Source: Allodiplogaster sudhausi (lineage: Eukaryota > Nematoda > Chromadorea > Rhabditida > Diplogasteridae). Taken from it: 64,000 bases of DNA. Shown piece by piece: positions 46,745 through 64,000 of this stretch. Position numbers and translations under genes: made by a program. Below the pieces are notes generated by a model that was given only the letters and a program-made list of their open reading frames with translations, was not told where the DNA came from and searched no databases. Where the stretch lies: NCBI GenBank assembly GCA_945643635.1, contig CALZFC010000103.1, positions 581,001 through 645,000 on the forward strand, given 5' to 3'. Position 1 is the first letter of the stretch, and each line of letters opens with the position of its first letter.

Positions 46745-47802
46745 GAACAGCGTTAGACAACTCTTTGGAAATGATAAATGAGCGTGGTAAAACTTGTCAG
46801 ATTATTTCAGGCAAATGGATTTAGCGAATGTGAAAAGATCTCGATCAAAATCTGCAAAGTTACGTGGTAAAGAACTATTGGTGAGAACACAAGAGCTTGA
46901 AATTGCACATTTAGATCTGCTTCAATCTACTTTAGTCATAACAAGTAATGAGTCAATAAATCAATAAATAAAAGCCAATCAAATAGTAAACTCTCTGAAG
47001 CACTGATCACATGAACAGTCAGTTTGGAGTGTGTATGAGGGGAGTGATTGAGTGGTCAAGGAGGGCACTTCTAGGCCCTCTCATGGCGAAGGGGCATACT
47101 AGTCCTAAGGACATTGCCCTCTCTAGCTGGACCGGCGCAACAAGGTGAATAAAAGTGTGCAGTGGACAAGGATGTCTCCAATTTTTCTTCCCGCTTACGA
47201 GAGATGGCTAGGCGGATCGATGGATATAGAAGGATGAGAGAGAGTGCCCATTTGGGTGATAGAGAGAGAGAGAGACAGAGGAAAAGGGAGAGAGGAAGAG
47301 AGGACAGAGAAAAAGAAAGGAGAGAGGAAGAGAAAGAGAGGAGGAAAGATAGAAAATGTGAGAGAGAGTGAGGAGAGAGAGAAGAAACATAGAAATAGAG
47401 GAAATGAGGGGAGAGAGAGGGGAGAGAAACCGAGAGAGCGAGAAAGAGAGAGAGAGAGAGAGAGTATGCAAGAGAGAGAACGTGAGGGAGAGAGAATGAG
47501 AGACAGAGAAAGAGAGAGAGGAGGACCTTGAATGTGGTATGGGGTGTGAGGGAATGGAAGGGGGGGGCTTGACTAAGCCGGTGAGGGCCTGCTGACTGAC
47601 CAAGAAGGCGGCGCAATGTCAACGGGGAATAGCACTTGCTCACGATGAGATGATTGGACAGAGAGAGAGAGAGAGAGAGAGTGAGAGAGAGTGAGAGAGA
47701 GGACAAAGGGGGAACCGAGCTGGGCGATGTGAGAGGACCGGTCAGCCGGGCAGCAGAGGCAGGGGGCGTTAAAGTGAGCAGCAAGAAGTATGAGAGGAGT
47801 GG

Positions 47803-47846
<44 letters not shown>

Positions 47847-48240
47847 TTAGAGATGAGACAGAAAAGGGGAGAGAGAGGGTTAGAGAACGATAGAGAGAGA
47901 GGGAGAGGGAGAAGGAGAGAAAGACACAAAGAGGCCAATTAAGAAAGAGGCTGCTTCGCTTAGCTGCAACTTGAACTTCTACATACGTGCGCTTACCCTT
48001 TGACGCTAAGGCAACTGTTCTCTAGGGGGTGCCCAAGGTTAATTAGAGTGAGAAAGCTGACACCGATTGAGATGTGAGAGAGACGACGGAGAAAGAGGGA
48101 GAGGGAGAAAGGCCTGACCATGAGACAGAGGGCGAGAGAGAGAGGGAGTGAGAAACACAGATAGAGAGAGAGGAGAGCGAGAGAAAGAGAGAGCGAGAGA
48201 AAGAGAGAGCGAGAGAGAGTTGGAGTCAAGGAGAGCGCAG
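39266..48240. repeat. 9-kb gene-free block of GA/CT polypurine-polypyrimidine tracts
   Basis: About twenty tracts of 60-300 bp alternate between GA-rich and CT-rich on plus. GA-rich examples: 39549-39720, 41585-41830, 42745-42950, 43910-44140, 45640-46280, 46510-46745, 47260-47930 and 48070-48230. CT-rich examples: 39820-40010, 40545-40665, 40800-41000, 42385-42510, 43380-43620 and 44300-44480. They are separated by 150-500 bp of ordinary sequence. All long open frames here are Arg-Glu or Leu-Ser artefacts. Small local duplications occur in spacers (42875-42945; 41635-41670 against 41845-41885). No gene is seen. Confidence 0.85.
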
Positions 48241-49209
48241 GTTCGTAGAGCAAAAGATACTCACAATCAGAGAAGAAAAAGCAACTGTGCGCCCTACTAT
48301 CTTCAGCTTTCAAGATCTCGGCCATTGTCGCCATAGATTATATACTTGAGTGGAAGCGATTACGACCCCATTGAGAAAACAGCACATGTTTTTTCGCAAC
48401 AAGAGAATATACACTCTTCCTTTATTCTTTTAAACTTTCATACTGTATTACATACCATTTATATCATATCGTAATCTTTTTTTTTGATGAACAGAAAAAA
48501 AATTACATCTTTGACCAGATTTTGCTTAGCGTTAGTATCACAGAGAAAACAAAGAACATAATCGGGTAAGGATACAGGAAATGGTGGTTGGATACGCAGT
48601 GATACCTTATCACAATTTCGATAGTTTTTGATATATATATCTAGGTCACCTTACCTATGTACTTACTACTTTAGTACTACTTAAACTCTAAGTGAAACAT
48701 TAAAAAGGCGTGGTATGTTCCATTTCATAAATATCACCATTACTCTTACAATTATCACACACATGAGCAGAGCTGCGTGCTGCTGATACAACCGGATAGG
48801 GCGTACTGTAGGAAAACATTAACCAATCATAAACACCTATTTGGTCACGGCGGGAAAAGAAAGGATTTGAAAAACAAAAGAAAGGCACACACAAATCGTC
48901 ATTCTCCCATGCTGCACCATTGCGGGAGGGGCAGTACAACAAAGAAATGGATTAGAGCGAGAGAAAAAAAAAATCAGCTTAATTTTTTTTGTTGGAAATT
49001 CCTTAGATCTACCTCCCTCTAGACAACGCTAACCTTACGAAATACAACAAAAAAGTAACACTGAGAGTAAACAAATCTTATAATCTCAATCTGAACAACC
49101 ACTCATGCAAACTCTGGAGATTGAGCTGAGAGAGAGAGGCAGAGAGAGAGAGAGAGACTCTCTCTCTGTCTCTCTAGCCTCTTCTCTCCCGGATTGATCT
49201 CTCTCCTCC
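48241..49209. other. Gene-free interval 3' of the AP-1 mu gene
   Basis: AT-rich sequence without exon-like signals, with a short GA/CT palindromic stretch at 49125-49180 just before the stop codon. Confidence 0.5.
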
Positions 49210-51674
49210 TCATTGCATTCTCAGCTGGTAGTCTCCATTCTGGGTGACGTATCTCACCCACGGCAGCGCCTGATAGCCGGACTTCTCGATGATCTTCAGA
49301 TATCTCACCTAAACACTCAATCTTTTCTTAATCATCACTGAAAATGTTACTATTCAAAGAAAATCTAACAAGAAGTAAAAAAAAATCGACAAATGACCAC
49401 TATATCCACTTTCATGCATTCTCCACAACACTGCGATTTCGACAAATCTATCTAAAATACCTTATTTCGCAAAAGTAATTCGTAACTTGTGAGCAAAATC
49501 AAGCAATCACAACACGATATGCTTGAGAATCTCGTTAAGATTAACTGGTCACCTCTTATACTGTTTCCTTTCAAAAAAATAATTTCATCTAACAAGGTAA
49601 TTAAAAATAATATAATGATTATTATCATTATATTTTTTAAATAATAAAATTAATTAATTAATTAATTAACAGACAAATAAATACCTGCAACCCGCTGGTT
49701 GTGTAGTAGGGAATCTCGAACTTAACCGAGATTGGCGGCTTCCCTTCGACCTCGTCGCTCATGATGGAAGGCAGTGAGAAGTGCGCACGCATCAGATACT
49801 CACGGCCACCTTTCAAGCAATGATTTCATTATAAAAAAAATTAAATTTATAAATATTTATATTTTTCTCTGCCGTATGATATTAGGATGGAAAGCAAGTT
49901 GGAATAGGGAATTCTTTTTAAAAAAAATCAAGCCAAGGGGCGTCTTATTGTTATGAAGCCCAGTCGGCCGAATCTACAGCGACTTTTTAGCCTATTGTAT
50001 AGATATTTCCATGCAGAAATAAAGAATAGTGCTTTAATCTAACAGTTGTAGAAGATTTTGGAGTTACAATATTACTTCAAAAAGATTACTGTAGCATTGC
50101 TCAGACATACCGTGTCAACTCATAAAGTATCCACCTCAGATATACTGTATCTTCGAAATATACTGTTCACCCCAGATATACTGTTCACCCCAGATATACT
50201 GTAACTCCTCAGATATACTGTAACTCCTAAGATATACTGTAATTCCTAAAATATACTGTAATTCCTAAGATATACTGTAATTCCTAAGATATACTGTAAT
50301 TCCTCAGATATACTGTAATTCCTCAGATATCCTGTAACTCCTCAGATATACTGTAACTCCTCAGATATACTGTAACTCCTCAGATATACTGTAACTCCTC
50401 AGATATACTGTATCCCCCTCCCCTTTTCACCAGGGAAGCTACGAATGGTCCAGACGAAGGCGTTCAGATCGGGGACGTATCTGACGGAGCCGATGCTCGT
50501 CTTGAACTTGGGCGAATCTGCATCTGATGGCACTGGAATGATCACCTCCACGTGGTTCGCAATCGACTGACGCTTGAACTGCGACTTGGCCTAAAGAACT
50601 AGTTAACTAAGTTGACTAAAGTTGACTAAACTAAACTTTGTTAGATTTTTTCTGATTATTAAAACACTTCACTTTTGCTTTAAAAACTTCTTTTGAAAAT
50701 TTTTGACTGCCGCTTGAACTGCGACTTGGCCTAAAGAATGGGCACACTTTATTTTTACGAGAATAATAAAAATAAATAAATGCAAAAATTTCCGCCCTTC
50801 CGAAACATCCCGATATCCCGTTCTCAAGACAATTGCTTCTATATACCCAAACATTTGGACTTACTCAGACGACCATTAGAATACTTTTACTTTTAAGTAA
50901 ACCTAATGTAGAATAAAATATTTTTCACCAAACAAAATAATAATACTTGTTCAGATATTTTTCAACTTCAATATTATAAAAAAATTACTGATTATTTTTT
51001 CAATATTACAAAATCAATAAAATCAGTATCTGATATCTGGAGCATGAGTTCCTTTTTTTATTTCAACATCACAAAGTCAATAAAATGAATCCAAATTAAT
51101 AACTAGATTCCTTGACAATACACTAATATCTTAGCACTATATTTTTAAAAACCCAAAAACTCATACCTTAACCATGTACTCAACACGTGAATGCGCGTGC
51201 CGCTCCACGACCGCCTCCACCCAGATCAGAGGCTTTACCTGTGTAAATACAACAACTATATATTTTATTCTATTTAAATACCGCCTTTGACTAAACAAAT
51301 AAACGATGAGAAATTACATAGTACTCTTCTTATCTACTAAATTTTTTTTTCTTTTTTTGGTACTTTTTGTTAATGCAATTCGCGTTTCTCCAAAGTAGGG
51401 GGAAATGCATTTTATAGGTAAACTAAACAAGCTAATATGTGAAAAAATAATAATTTTACTCTTTTTTTTTAAACAAGTTATAATCCAGCTTCTTCCCTCC
51501 CTCTTTCCACCAACCTGCGTCGAGAGCCGATAGCTCATGAGTTCGAATTCGCCATCGGGCGGGATGAACGAGATCGTTCGCTCTGCTTCGAATCGCGACA
51601 GTCGTACGCATTGATGGAACTTGACGTCCTCCAGCTCGACTCCTCTGCCGGTGGAGCGACCGCCTACAATTTTG

Positions 51675-51718
<44 letters not shown>

Positions 51719-52665
51719 CAAAAATTTTAATCAAAATTATTTAATCTTTAATCCTTTAATTAAAAATTTATTTATATTCATTAACTTTTTATCCTTGAAC
51801 AAATTACTTCTCAAAAAAGAAATATCGTTTATATTAATAATGAGCACGATCATATTTCAAGTGTTTAAATTTTTTTTAATGCTTGCTTATCAAGCTCCCA
51901 GGCCTCGGCTGAAAATGTACCCGGTGGTTTCCATTCCATCAACCACCACATAAGAGCAGGCTCAAACTAGCTTGCTGATACACAGCTGTACACTTCTAGA
52001 AACAATATGTACATCAAAACCTCTGGGTGCCTCTAGACCCCCCAATACCCCAACTGGGACCCAATACCCCAATCCGAGACCCCCAATTCTCCACTTAGAA
52101 CCAATACCCACATGCGACCCCCAATACTCCACTGAGACCCAATAACCCGACACCGAAGCCTCCCAATACCACTGAGACATAATACCCCACAACGAGACTC
52201 CCAATACTCCATTGAGACCCCCCCCCACCCCTCACTGAGACCCCTCCCTTTGACTTACGACTAGCCGCTGCCTGCTGGAAGATGACCTTGTCGTTGAGAC
52301 CCAGTCGCAACTCTGGCATGCCCGTCAGCACGACTCGCATCCGGATCGAGCCGACAATCTCGCTGCGCAGCACTGTGCCCGAGGCGTTCGCCTGAATATG
52401 ATCAGAAACTATTAATCGATCAGAAAATTAGGATTACTTGTTCCTTCGACTTTTATTTTAAAAAAATAACGATTTTTTCCACTTAAATTTCAGCTTGCTT
52501 AAAACCAATATTATTAATTTTTCGATTGTTATATAAAGAAACATTTGTCTTTTTTTTCTCTCTTTGCTATTCAAAAAGTTGGCAGTATCTTTAGTGCTAC
52601 TTTCAAATATAAACTCCTATAGCTCACTCTCTCCCATTTCATTCTCTCTCTCCTCCTGTTTCCCC

Positions 52666-52715
<50 letters not shown>

Positions 52716-55258
52716 ATACATTCATTCAGCCCTTCAACTCCACCTCACCATCATGTTGACGCTTTCGATGACATCGAGGAAGACCTCGTTCTTTCTGTAC
52801 TTGATGCCCTCTGATCTCCACGACACCGCATTCGTCACTGCCATCGGCGGCCGTGGCGCGATCTCGAGCCGGTGGCCCTCTTGTGTGATGTATCTAAAAA
52901 AAAGGAATTTTTTAGGCCTCTTATTAACATAATATTTTCCTGATGGTGAATAAAATACCCTAAATGTTTATCAAAGGAAATATAATTAATCGCTACTTTT
53001 TTTATTTCTCGCAATAAAAAGTTTTCTTGAATAAAATATCTAAAACATATTAACAGGGCTCCCTGATCGAATAAACTTCATAATGTATTTTCTTTAAAGA
53101 AATCAAATGATATTCAGATTTTCACACACCGTTCATAACCAATCCTCTTGAAGAAATTCGCTCTATACGAATATGTCGAATTTAATAATATTTAAAATTT
53201 TAAAGCATAAATGTTTCGCAAGTGAAATTCGTAATTCTAATAATAACTGACTCTTGCAAAATCTTGCTCTCGGTCGTCTGCGGATAACCAAAGTCCATCA
53301 TCTCATCAAACAGCTCGTAGATCACGACAAAATTGTCGCGGACTGACTCTTCCTCAAGGTCTGAAAAAAGTTATTCAATTTAATTTATTTATACCAAATA
53401 AAATTGTTACTAAGACTATTAATGGGTATTAAGATGGTCAGATATGTATCTTAGAATAACAACAATAATAATAATGGCGGTAAACAAACTTTAAAAAATT
53501 AACAAATAATAACCTTTGAAATACTCGCAGAACACCTCGACACACTTGTAGAGGAAGGATAAGATGAGAGAAACGTTCGTATTCTTGCGACTCACCGAGA
53601 CCACTGCGCAAGTTTATTTATTTTTATTATGCTTTGATATTTTTACTCAGAAAGCTTTTCTTGTAGTTATTCGTTTTCAAATAATAGAGCACGTTTTGAA
53701 ATAATAAGATATGCTTCAAAATAGTAAGACATTATAATCCCAGGCCGTTTTGTCGATGGGAATAAAAATCAGTAGGATACTGTGGTTTAAATCCTACAGT
53801 ACCACCAAGTCAATGGTTATTCTGGGGTTACTGTACTCCTCTCACGAATAAACAGTACTTACAGTAGAGATTCATGTGCTTGATGAAGACGTAGCTGATT
53901 CCGTCGTGAGTGAGGATGGGCGAGAAGATTCCTGAAGAATATCATAAAATAAAGTTTTATCATTTATAACCAATCTCATTGGCCATAAAAAAACAATTCT
54001 TCCCTAACTACCATCCAAAAAATAATAAGTCACAACTTAATTTTAACAAATAAAAAATTCAGCACGAAAGCAGAATTTCTTCTGTTACTTTAAAACCAGA
54101 AAAAAGAAGCGATATTACCAAGTAGACCACTCCACATTAGGGAATAGAAAGCCACTATCGAGGACTTGGGGAAATGAGGTGGGGCAATGGTTTGGCTACC
54201 TAAAAATGTGGGAGAAAGGGGTAAATTCCATTAATTTCAGGGAATGGAAGGTGTGACCAACAATCTATGCGTGGTTCTTTAGTATCGACCTATTCTTACC
54301 TTCCTCTTCCCTTTCCACCACGAGCGGCATGAACTTCTCGATTACAGACATCTCGAGGTCTCCGCGGTAGTTACGCGAGACGATTACCTTCAAAGTCATC
54401 TTTTATCATATTACTTTCATATTTCATATAATGTTTTAACAACCAAGCAGAACGCCTTCTCATGTCATATAATCATACAAGTCCGGTTCATTCTTTCAGC
54501 TCGAGTACTTCCCTTCCCCGATTTTTTTCCTTCCATTCATTTCAGCTATCTATAGCAAATCCCAGAAGAGCCATTTCTCATTGTGCATCGTCAAGGAGAA
54601 GCCAGAGATGTAAAGAGTAAGGAAGGAAAAGATTCAGAAAAAGAAAGATACCAGATACTGAGGGCCTGGAGGAGAAGAGAAAGAAAGGAAGAGAATATGA
54701 GAGAGAGAGAGAGAAAGAGAGAGAAATAGAGTGAGAGTGAGAGAGAGGGAGAGAAACAGCGAGAGAGAGGGAGAGAGTGAGAGAGGGAGAGAGAGTGAGA
54801 GAGAGACATGGAGAGAGAGAGAGAGACAGTCCATTAGACTTTTAACCGTACACATGCCCAAACAAGTCGAATAGCATGGCTTGCAGTGCTACCCTTCGAC
54901 TAAAGGCACTGATATGATAAAGATGATATTATGATATGATAACAAGAGAGCACAGCTTCCCACACTGCCTCAACGTATTCTAGGCATTCCCCGTATCATA
55001 GACCGTGCATGAAAACTAGTAGCGAGGAACAAGACTAGTGCTATATATTTCCATAATATATGTGTTTAAAATATTTTTTTAATAAATAAACATAAATAGC
55101 TAGGAACTAGACTATATATTTCCATAATATACGATGCTTAAAATATTTTTTTTAATAAACAAATATAAATAGCATAAAAAATAAAAACCATAAAAATAAA
55201 AAATAATAAAACTAACATTCCCCTTTAGGTCGAGGATGAAAACAGCCGAGGAGGACAT
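49210..55258 (-). CDS. apm-1: AP-1 clathrin adaptor complex mu subunit, 426 aa
   Basis: Twelve exons join in phase to 426 aa: 55217-55258, 54300-54387, 53863-53931, 53514-53603, 53252-53360, 52749-52893, 52259-52391, 51515-51663, 51167-51238, 50431-50590, 49685-49809 and 49210-49308. The N-terminal longin domain (SAVFILDLKGN, VSRNYRGDLEMS, DNFVVIYELFDEMMDFGYPQ) binds the core. The C-terminal mu homology domain reads NAVSWRSEGIKYRKNEVFLD, SGMPELRLGLNDKV-like TGMPELRLGLNDK, CVRLSRFEAERTISFIPPDG and RYLKIIEKSGYQALPWVRY. It recognises YxxPhi sorting signals on trans-Golgi and endosomal cargo. Length and ends match the animal AP-1 mu family. Nematodes have two AP-1 mu genes, apm-1 and unc-101; SFPGGREY, QSIANHVE and the AAASRGRS linker make me favour apm-1, but an alignment is needed. 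Confidence 0.93.
50104..50415. repeat. 19-bp minisatellite in AP-1 mu intron 10
   Basis: About 15 units of CTCAGATATACTGTAACTC and close variants, ending about 15 bp from exon 10 (50431). The last few units are identical, indicating recent expansion. Related to the 19-bp array at 38290-38468. Confidence 0.9.
50699..50738 (-). repeat. Duplicated acceptor and start of AP-1 mu exon 10
   Basis: About 33 bp (GACTGCCGCTTGAACTGC, then GACTTGGCCTAAAGAA) repeats the first 27 bases and acceptor of exon 10 (50565-50596) with one mismatch, in the intron about 135 bp upstream of the true exon start. It is an exon fragment with a usable AG but no donor. Confidence 0.75.
51677..51717. repeat. (TA)n microsatellite in AP-1 mu intron 7
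   Basis: About 40 bp of TA dinucleotides immediately upstream of the exon-8 acceptor region. The AT-rich run may act as part of the splice-site context. Confidence 0.85.
52015..52250. repeat. Degenerate C-rich minisatellite in AP-1 mu intron 7
   Basis: About 12 imperfect units of CCCAATACYCCACTGAGAC, roughly 19-20 bp, ending just before exon 7. More diverged than the other arrays. Confidence 0.75.
54685..54832. repeat. GA-rich tract in AP-1 mu intron 1
   Basis: About 150 bp of GA-rich sequence with GTGAGAGA interruptions within the long first intron (54388-55216). Confidence 0.8.
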
Positions 55259-56210
55259 GGCCGGCGTGATCTTCCTTTCCCTCTTCTCTCTTCTTCTCTG
55301 CCGTTTCTTCTTCTCTCGTGCTCTCTCTCTCCGGCTTAGAACTAGACTTCTATGGAGGAAGCGCCTTCTTGGGCGGCTTCTCCCTGCCTTCTTGGCAGCA
55401 GCAGCTGTCGCCCTGGGAATGGAAAGGAAACACTAGTAAACATCTCAAAATAGTCAACATCTTTCGAAATCATTATTACACAACCTTTCGTATAGCACAA
55501 GAAACTACAGCTACAGATACCTTCTCTCATAAATATTTTTTAGATGCTGATAAACCTCATAAAAAGATATTATTTTTATATTAACTAGTTGTAACTTCAA
55601 GAAGGACAACACGAGATGATAGAAAGTACTACTGCAAGAAGAAAGAAACAGAAAAAAATGATTTTAAAATGCAAATAAACATTTAAAAACCATAATTAGT
55701 TTCCTACGCACTCACTGCAACTTCTAGAAGTAAAAAGCCTTTCCACGAGATGAAAGAAGGTACTACTGCATGTAAGAACGAAACAGAGCAAGGCATGAAT
55801 AATGCACATAACATAAGCAGGGAAGAGAGAAAAGAAAGCCAGAATCGACGGAAAACAAGAAAGCACGGGAGTACCCATGGAAAGAAAGAAACAAATAGAA
55901 GCGCCTTGTGATACACGCTTCTTCCACATTTTTGCTTCGCCTCATATCCCTCTCTTTCTCTTCTCTCTCCTAATATCTCTTCCTCTCTCATCATTCACTC
56001 CCTCTCTCCCATAGTCTCTCTCCCTCTCGTCTTTCCCTTTCTCTCTCTCTCTCTTTCTCTCCCTCACTCTTTCGCCCTCTCTCTATTTGCTCTTCGCAAT
56101 CAATCATTATCCCAGTCTTGCATACATGCCACATCACTGTCGCGCTGTTTCACAAATGGGGACGAGAGGAGAGACCCATTCATGGTCCATGAGGGAAAGG
56201 GGTCTAGCCT

Positions 56211-56252
<42 letters not shown>

Positions 56253-57486
56253 AGAGAGAGGGAAAGAGAGAGATGGAGAGAGAGAGAAGGCTGAAAAGAG
56301 GTCCAAGGGCTTGCCTCCTACGGAGGATGTCGGAAACCAGGTCCCCGAGGATAATAACCCCTGGCTTCCTCGCTGTCGTTATGACGGACACATCCAGTAG
56401 CTTGGCTAACGAGGAGCACAAAATGTAGGTTGCGCGGGAAGCATAAATAACTCTCATGACCAATAGACTAATACTCAAACCTCCACGCAACAACACCTGA
56501 CTTCTTCAACACTCCTCAACACCTGCACATCCGTGGGAATGAACCGCACTTGACAAAAAAGACATCCGAAAATGTGATTCCGTAAAAATTATGGAAACGT
56601 GGCAGATTCACACAGGCAAAGTGTTACGTTTTAAATGACCATTCAAAATAGCGCTTGGCGGGAAAATAAATTTTAATAAAGACTACGGCAAGAGCACGAA
56701 AAGAACATAGGGAAGATATCGCCGAGAGAGAAAATGTGTAGCAGTGCAGCTGGCAGCAATATTAGTGCACTCATCATATCTGGCCAGGTGTGCCTACCGT
56801 ACTCGCGCCAGGTAAGCATGTGCACTAAGGGAAAGCGTGCCGGGAGAATTGGTCGTTTGAACGTAGAATATTCGCGGGAAATCGCTGGTACCCTTTCTTG
56901 CCTACAGCACACTTCTCCTCTTCGTTCTCTCCGAGTTCGATCCATCCAACAACTCCGCCAAATCAATTGACTACCTTTCGTCACCATCGTGAAGAATTCC
57001 GTTTCCGCAAAATGTACAAAAAAACTGTTTGAAAGTAAGCTTTTACTCTACATGAAATCTCAATTCCCCCTTCCCACAGTTATCCACCCAAAACCACACT
57101 TCTTCTATCGCGATGCAATAATAAATATATGCTTGATCAGAACTCCAAACCATTTTTAAATCATTTCCACAACTCTCTTAACCCATTTCTTTATCCATTC
57201 ATCCTCTCCTTCGTTGAACCACACAAAATGAAACATATATGCAAAACGGACAACAATTGCAATATTGTTCGATTTCTCCTGGCTGGCAACGTATAATATA
57301 GCTAAATAGAATACTTGAACAATAGAAATACTAGAATTTAAAAGTATTTTAAAGTTTAAAAACAATTAAAATGTAAGGCCGCTACTAGAAACACATCAGT
57401 TGTACTCCGTAACATTTACAGTAGCTCAACGAATAAATAGTTACGGTGGGCATAACATTTGAACGTCACAATCTTCTCTTCTTCTC
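55259..57486. other. Intergenic region between the adaptor and hydrolase genes
   Basis: Holds the presumed AP-1 mu promoter, a CT/GA stretch at 55960-56085 and a GA tract at 56215-56290. Open frames such as 56087-56428 and 56734-56970 show no motifs or splicing logic. I see no gene. Confidence 0.5.
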
Positions 57487-62596
<5,110 letters not shown>

Positions 62597-62645
62597 TGCT
62601 TGGAGAAGAGAGAGGAGCAGAGAAGCTTGGCAGAAGCTGGGGTAC

Positions 62646-62650
62646 CCTGC
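62646..62650 (-). promoter_or_regulatory. Probable trans-splice or 5'-UTR acceptor of ahcy-1
   Basis: Minus-strand TTGCAG|GGTACC places an AG acceptor 50 bp upstream of the start codon. In nematodes this usually marks a spliced-leader site; an ordinary 5'-UTR intron is the alternative. Confidence 0.5.
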
Positions 62651-64000
62651 AATTTGAACATATTACGAATGAAAAATGAAACAACACTATCAAAAACGAA
62701 TTTCCGTGGCGACACTTAATAGATTCAGCGGAAGGATTGGCCTATTACTTCAAAGGAACACGAGCAAGGGAATATAAAAGTGACCGAATTCGATGAAGAA
62801 GAAAAAAAACCGAAAATGAGTCACGCAGATAGGGCGATGATAAGAAGAAGAATACAAGGGTCATGTGAGAGACAAGTGGAAGCAGAAGAATGCCTTTTTC
62901 TCGTTATTTCCTTGGCCCATGAGAAATCCACGGTATACAACAACGCGAAAGGAACTGAATTGCTTGAATTGCTGGCTGGAAACTTCGCAAGCTCCCCTCG
63001 CCAATTTCCAAATCACAAGTCCCAATCTCGTAGGATGAATCGTCATATCGCACACGTTAAATCGCCGTCTCCATACAACCCTAATCGCGATGCCGGACAA
63101 GCTGCGCTCACATTAGCTCGGACAGAGACAAAGAGCGTATGCGAACAAGCAAATACCTAAGCCCTCTTCAGAGCCCAAAAGCCCCTAACCAGCTTTCGCA
63201 AAACAAAAGAAACATTTGCCGCATCAACATAACGAAAATTTTCATTTGCAGCGTACCAGTCGTAAATGCGACCTGCTAAACTAGAATAAAAGTCAAAGTC
63301 CGTAGTGCATCCCTGGCAAATTAAAATTCTTGCCGAGTCCTAAAAAAATTTCAAAATTTAAAATTTGTCCCGCACGGAACACCATGACAATTTGAAAGGA
63401 ATACGGTAGAACAGACGTGTCACAAAAGATCTCCACTGATATTTTAAGGAACAGTTTCGTCTACACTTCCCACTTTTTAATTTCTTTGCATTCTCAACCT
63501 TTTTTTCCTATTTTAGAACTTTGAGTATGACTGATGATTCTCAAAATACTTTTCCTTGAACCTGTTTTTTTTTCTCTCAAAACTAGAAACTTCTTTTATT
63601 TAAGGCAACATGATGATTTTAATTACTTTAACCTATTATTTTAAACGACTCCGGCTTATTCTAGGCTAGCTTTCACCGATTTTTAAAGAGCATTTCTCTC
63701 ATTTAAAAAGACCTTTGAATTTTGATGAAGAAAAAACCCACTACATTTCATTGAAAATGATTGAATTCATTCTCCGCAATTTTTCAGCGAATATATCCAA
63801 AATAATTAAATTAAGTGCAAATATTCAATTCTGCTACAGCAATGTGAAACAATTAAAAATTTTGCTAATCTTTCCCACATTGTTAAATCTTTAGCTAATC
63901 TTTTTAAACATAGACCAGACCATGTTTTCTGCTACTCACCATCAGTTTTAACCGGATTCCATCCATTTTCTTTTCTTTCTTTTAAATTTTGTAGCGCTGA
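62651..64000. other. Upstream region of ahcy-1, no gene seen
   Basis: Presumed promoter sequence. One plus-strand frame (62780-63160, 126 codons) is open but hydrophilic and featureless. 63200-64000 is AT-rich with no exon signals. Confidence 0.5.

Noticed and set aside
39487..48334. Many 60-240-codon open frames rich in Arg-Glu or Leu-Ser
   Set aside because: All are translations of GA/CT microsatellites, often open on both strands at once.
62780..63160. 126-codon plus-strand frame divergent from ahcy-1
   Set aside because: Hydrophilic, no motif, no leader acceptor or introns seen; lies in presumed promoter sequence. Would need transcript support.

Overview
This is nuclear DNA from a nematode, probably a rhabditid or diplogastrid relative. 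The evidence is short GT-AG introns, AG acceptors just upstream of start codons that look like spliced-leader sites, secreted C6-domain proteins, a tandem array of MATH-BTB (BATH) genes, and close matches to conserved animal genes. Species cannot be fixed from the sequence alone. Much of the window is repeats, and many open frames inside GA/CT tracts are artefacts.

Layout. 1-2127 (minus): an intron-containing MULE-type transposase gene that runs off the left edge. 2.2-3.25 kb: three tandem-repeat blocks, the middle one carrying tRNA-like promoter boxes. 3.8-7.3 kb: a large inverted duplication holding two head-to-head genes for small secreted C6-domain proteins. 8.5-36.05 kb: a BATH cluster. 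One 5'-truncated BTB gene lies on plus. On minus are seven family members plus one orphan MATH exon. Exon phases and lengths (typically 7, 112, 172, 158, 94-97, 151, 158 and 123-126 nt) agree across the family, so lesions can be called exactly. Only the copy at 32937-36045 looks fully intact (323 aa). The others carry stops, frameshifts, lost exons, insertions or a lost splice donor. Two DNA transposons with clear terminal inverted repeats interrupt the cluster (12909-14386 and 23380-26575).

36.4-38.5 kb is CT-rich and gene-poor. 38474-39265 (minus) encodes a 107-aa single-pass membrane protein that I cannot name. About 39.4-48.3 kb is a gene-free block of alternating polypurine and polypyrimidine tracts. 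The right end holds two intact housekeeping genes on minus: an AP-1 clathrin adaptor mu subunit (49210-55258, 12 exons, 426 aa) and S-adenosylhomocysteine hydrolase (57487-62596, 13 exons, 437 aa). Several of their introns carry minisatellites.

The window therefore contrasts conserved genes at the right with a fast-changing left half where tandem duplication, inversion, transposon insertion and exon loss are remodelling a family of probable Cullin-3 ubiquitin-ligase adaptors.
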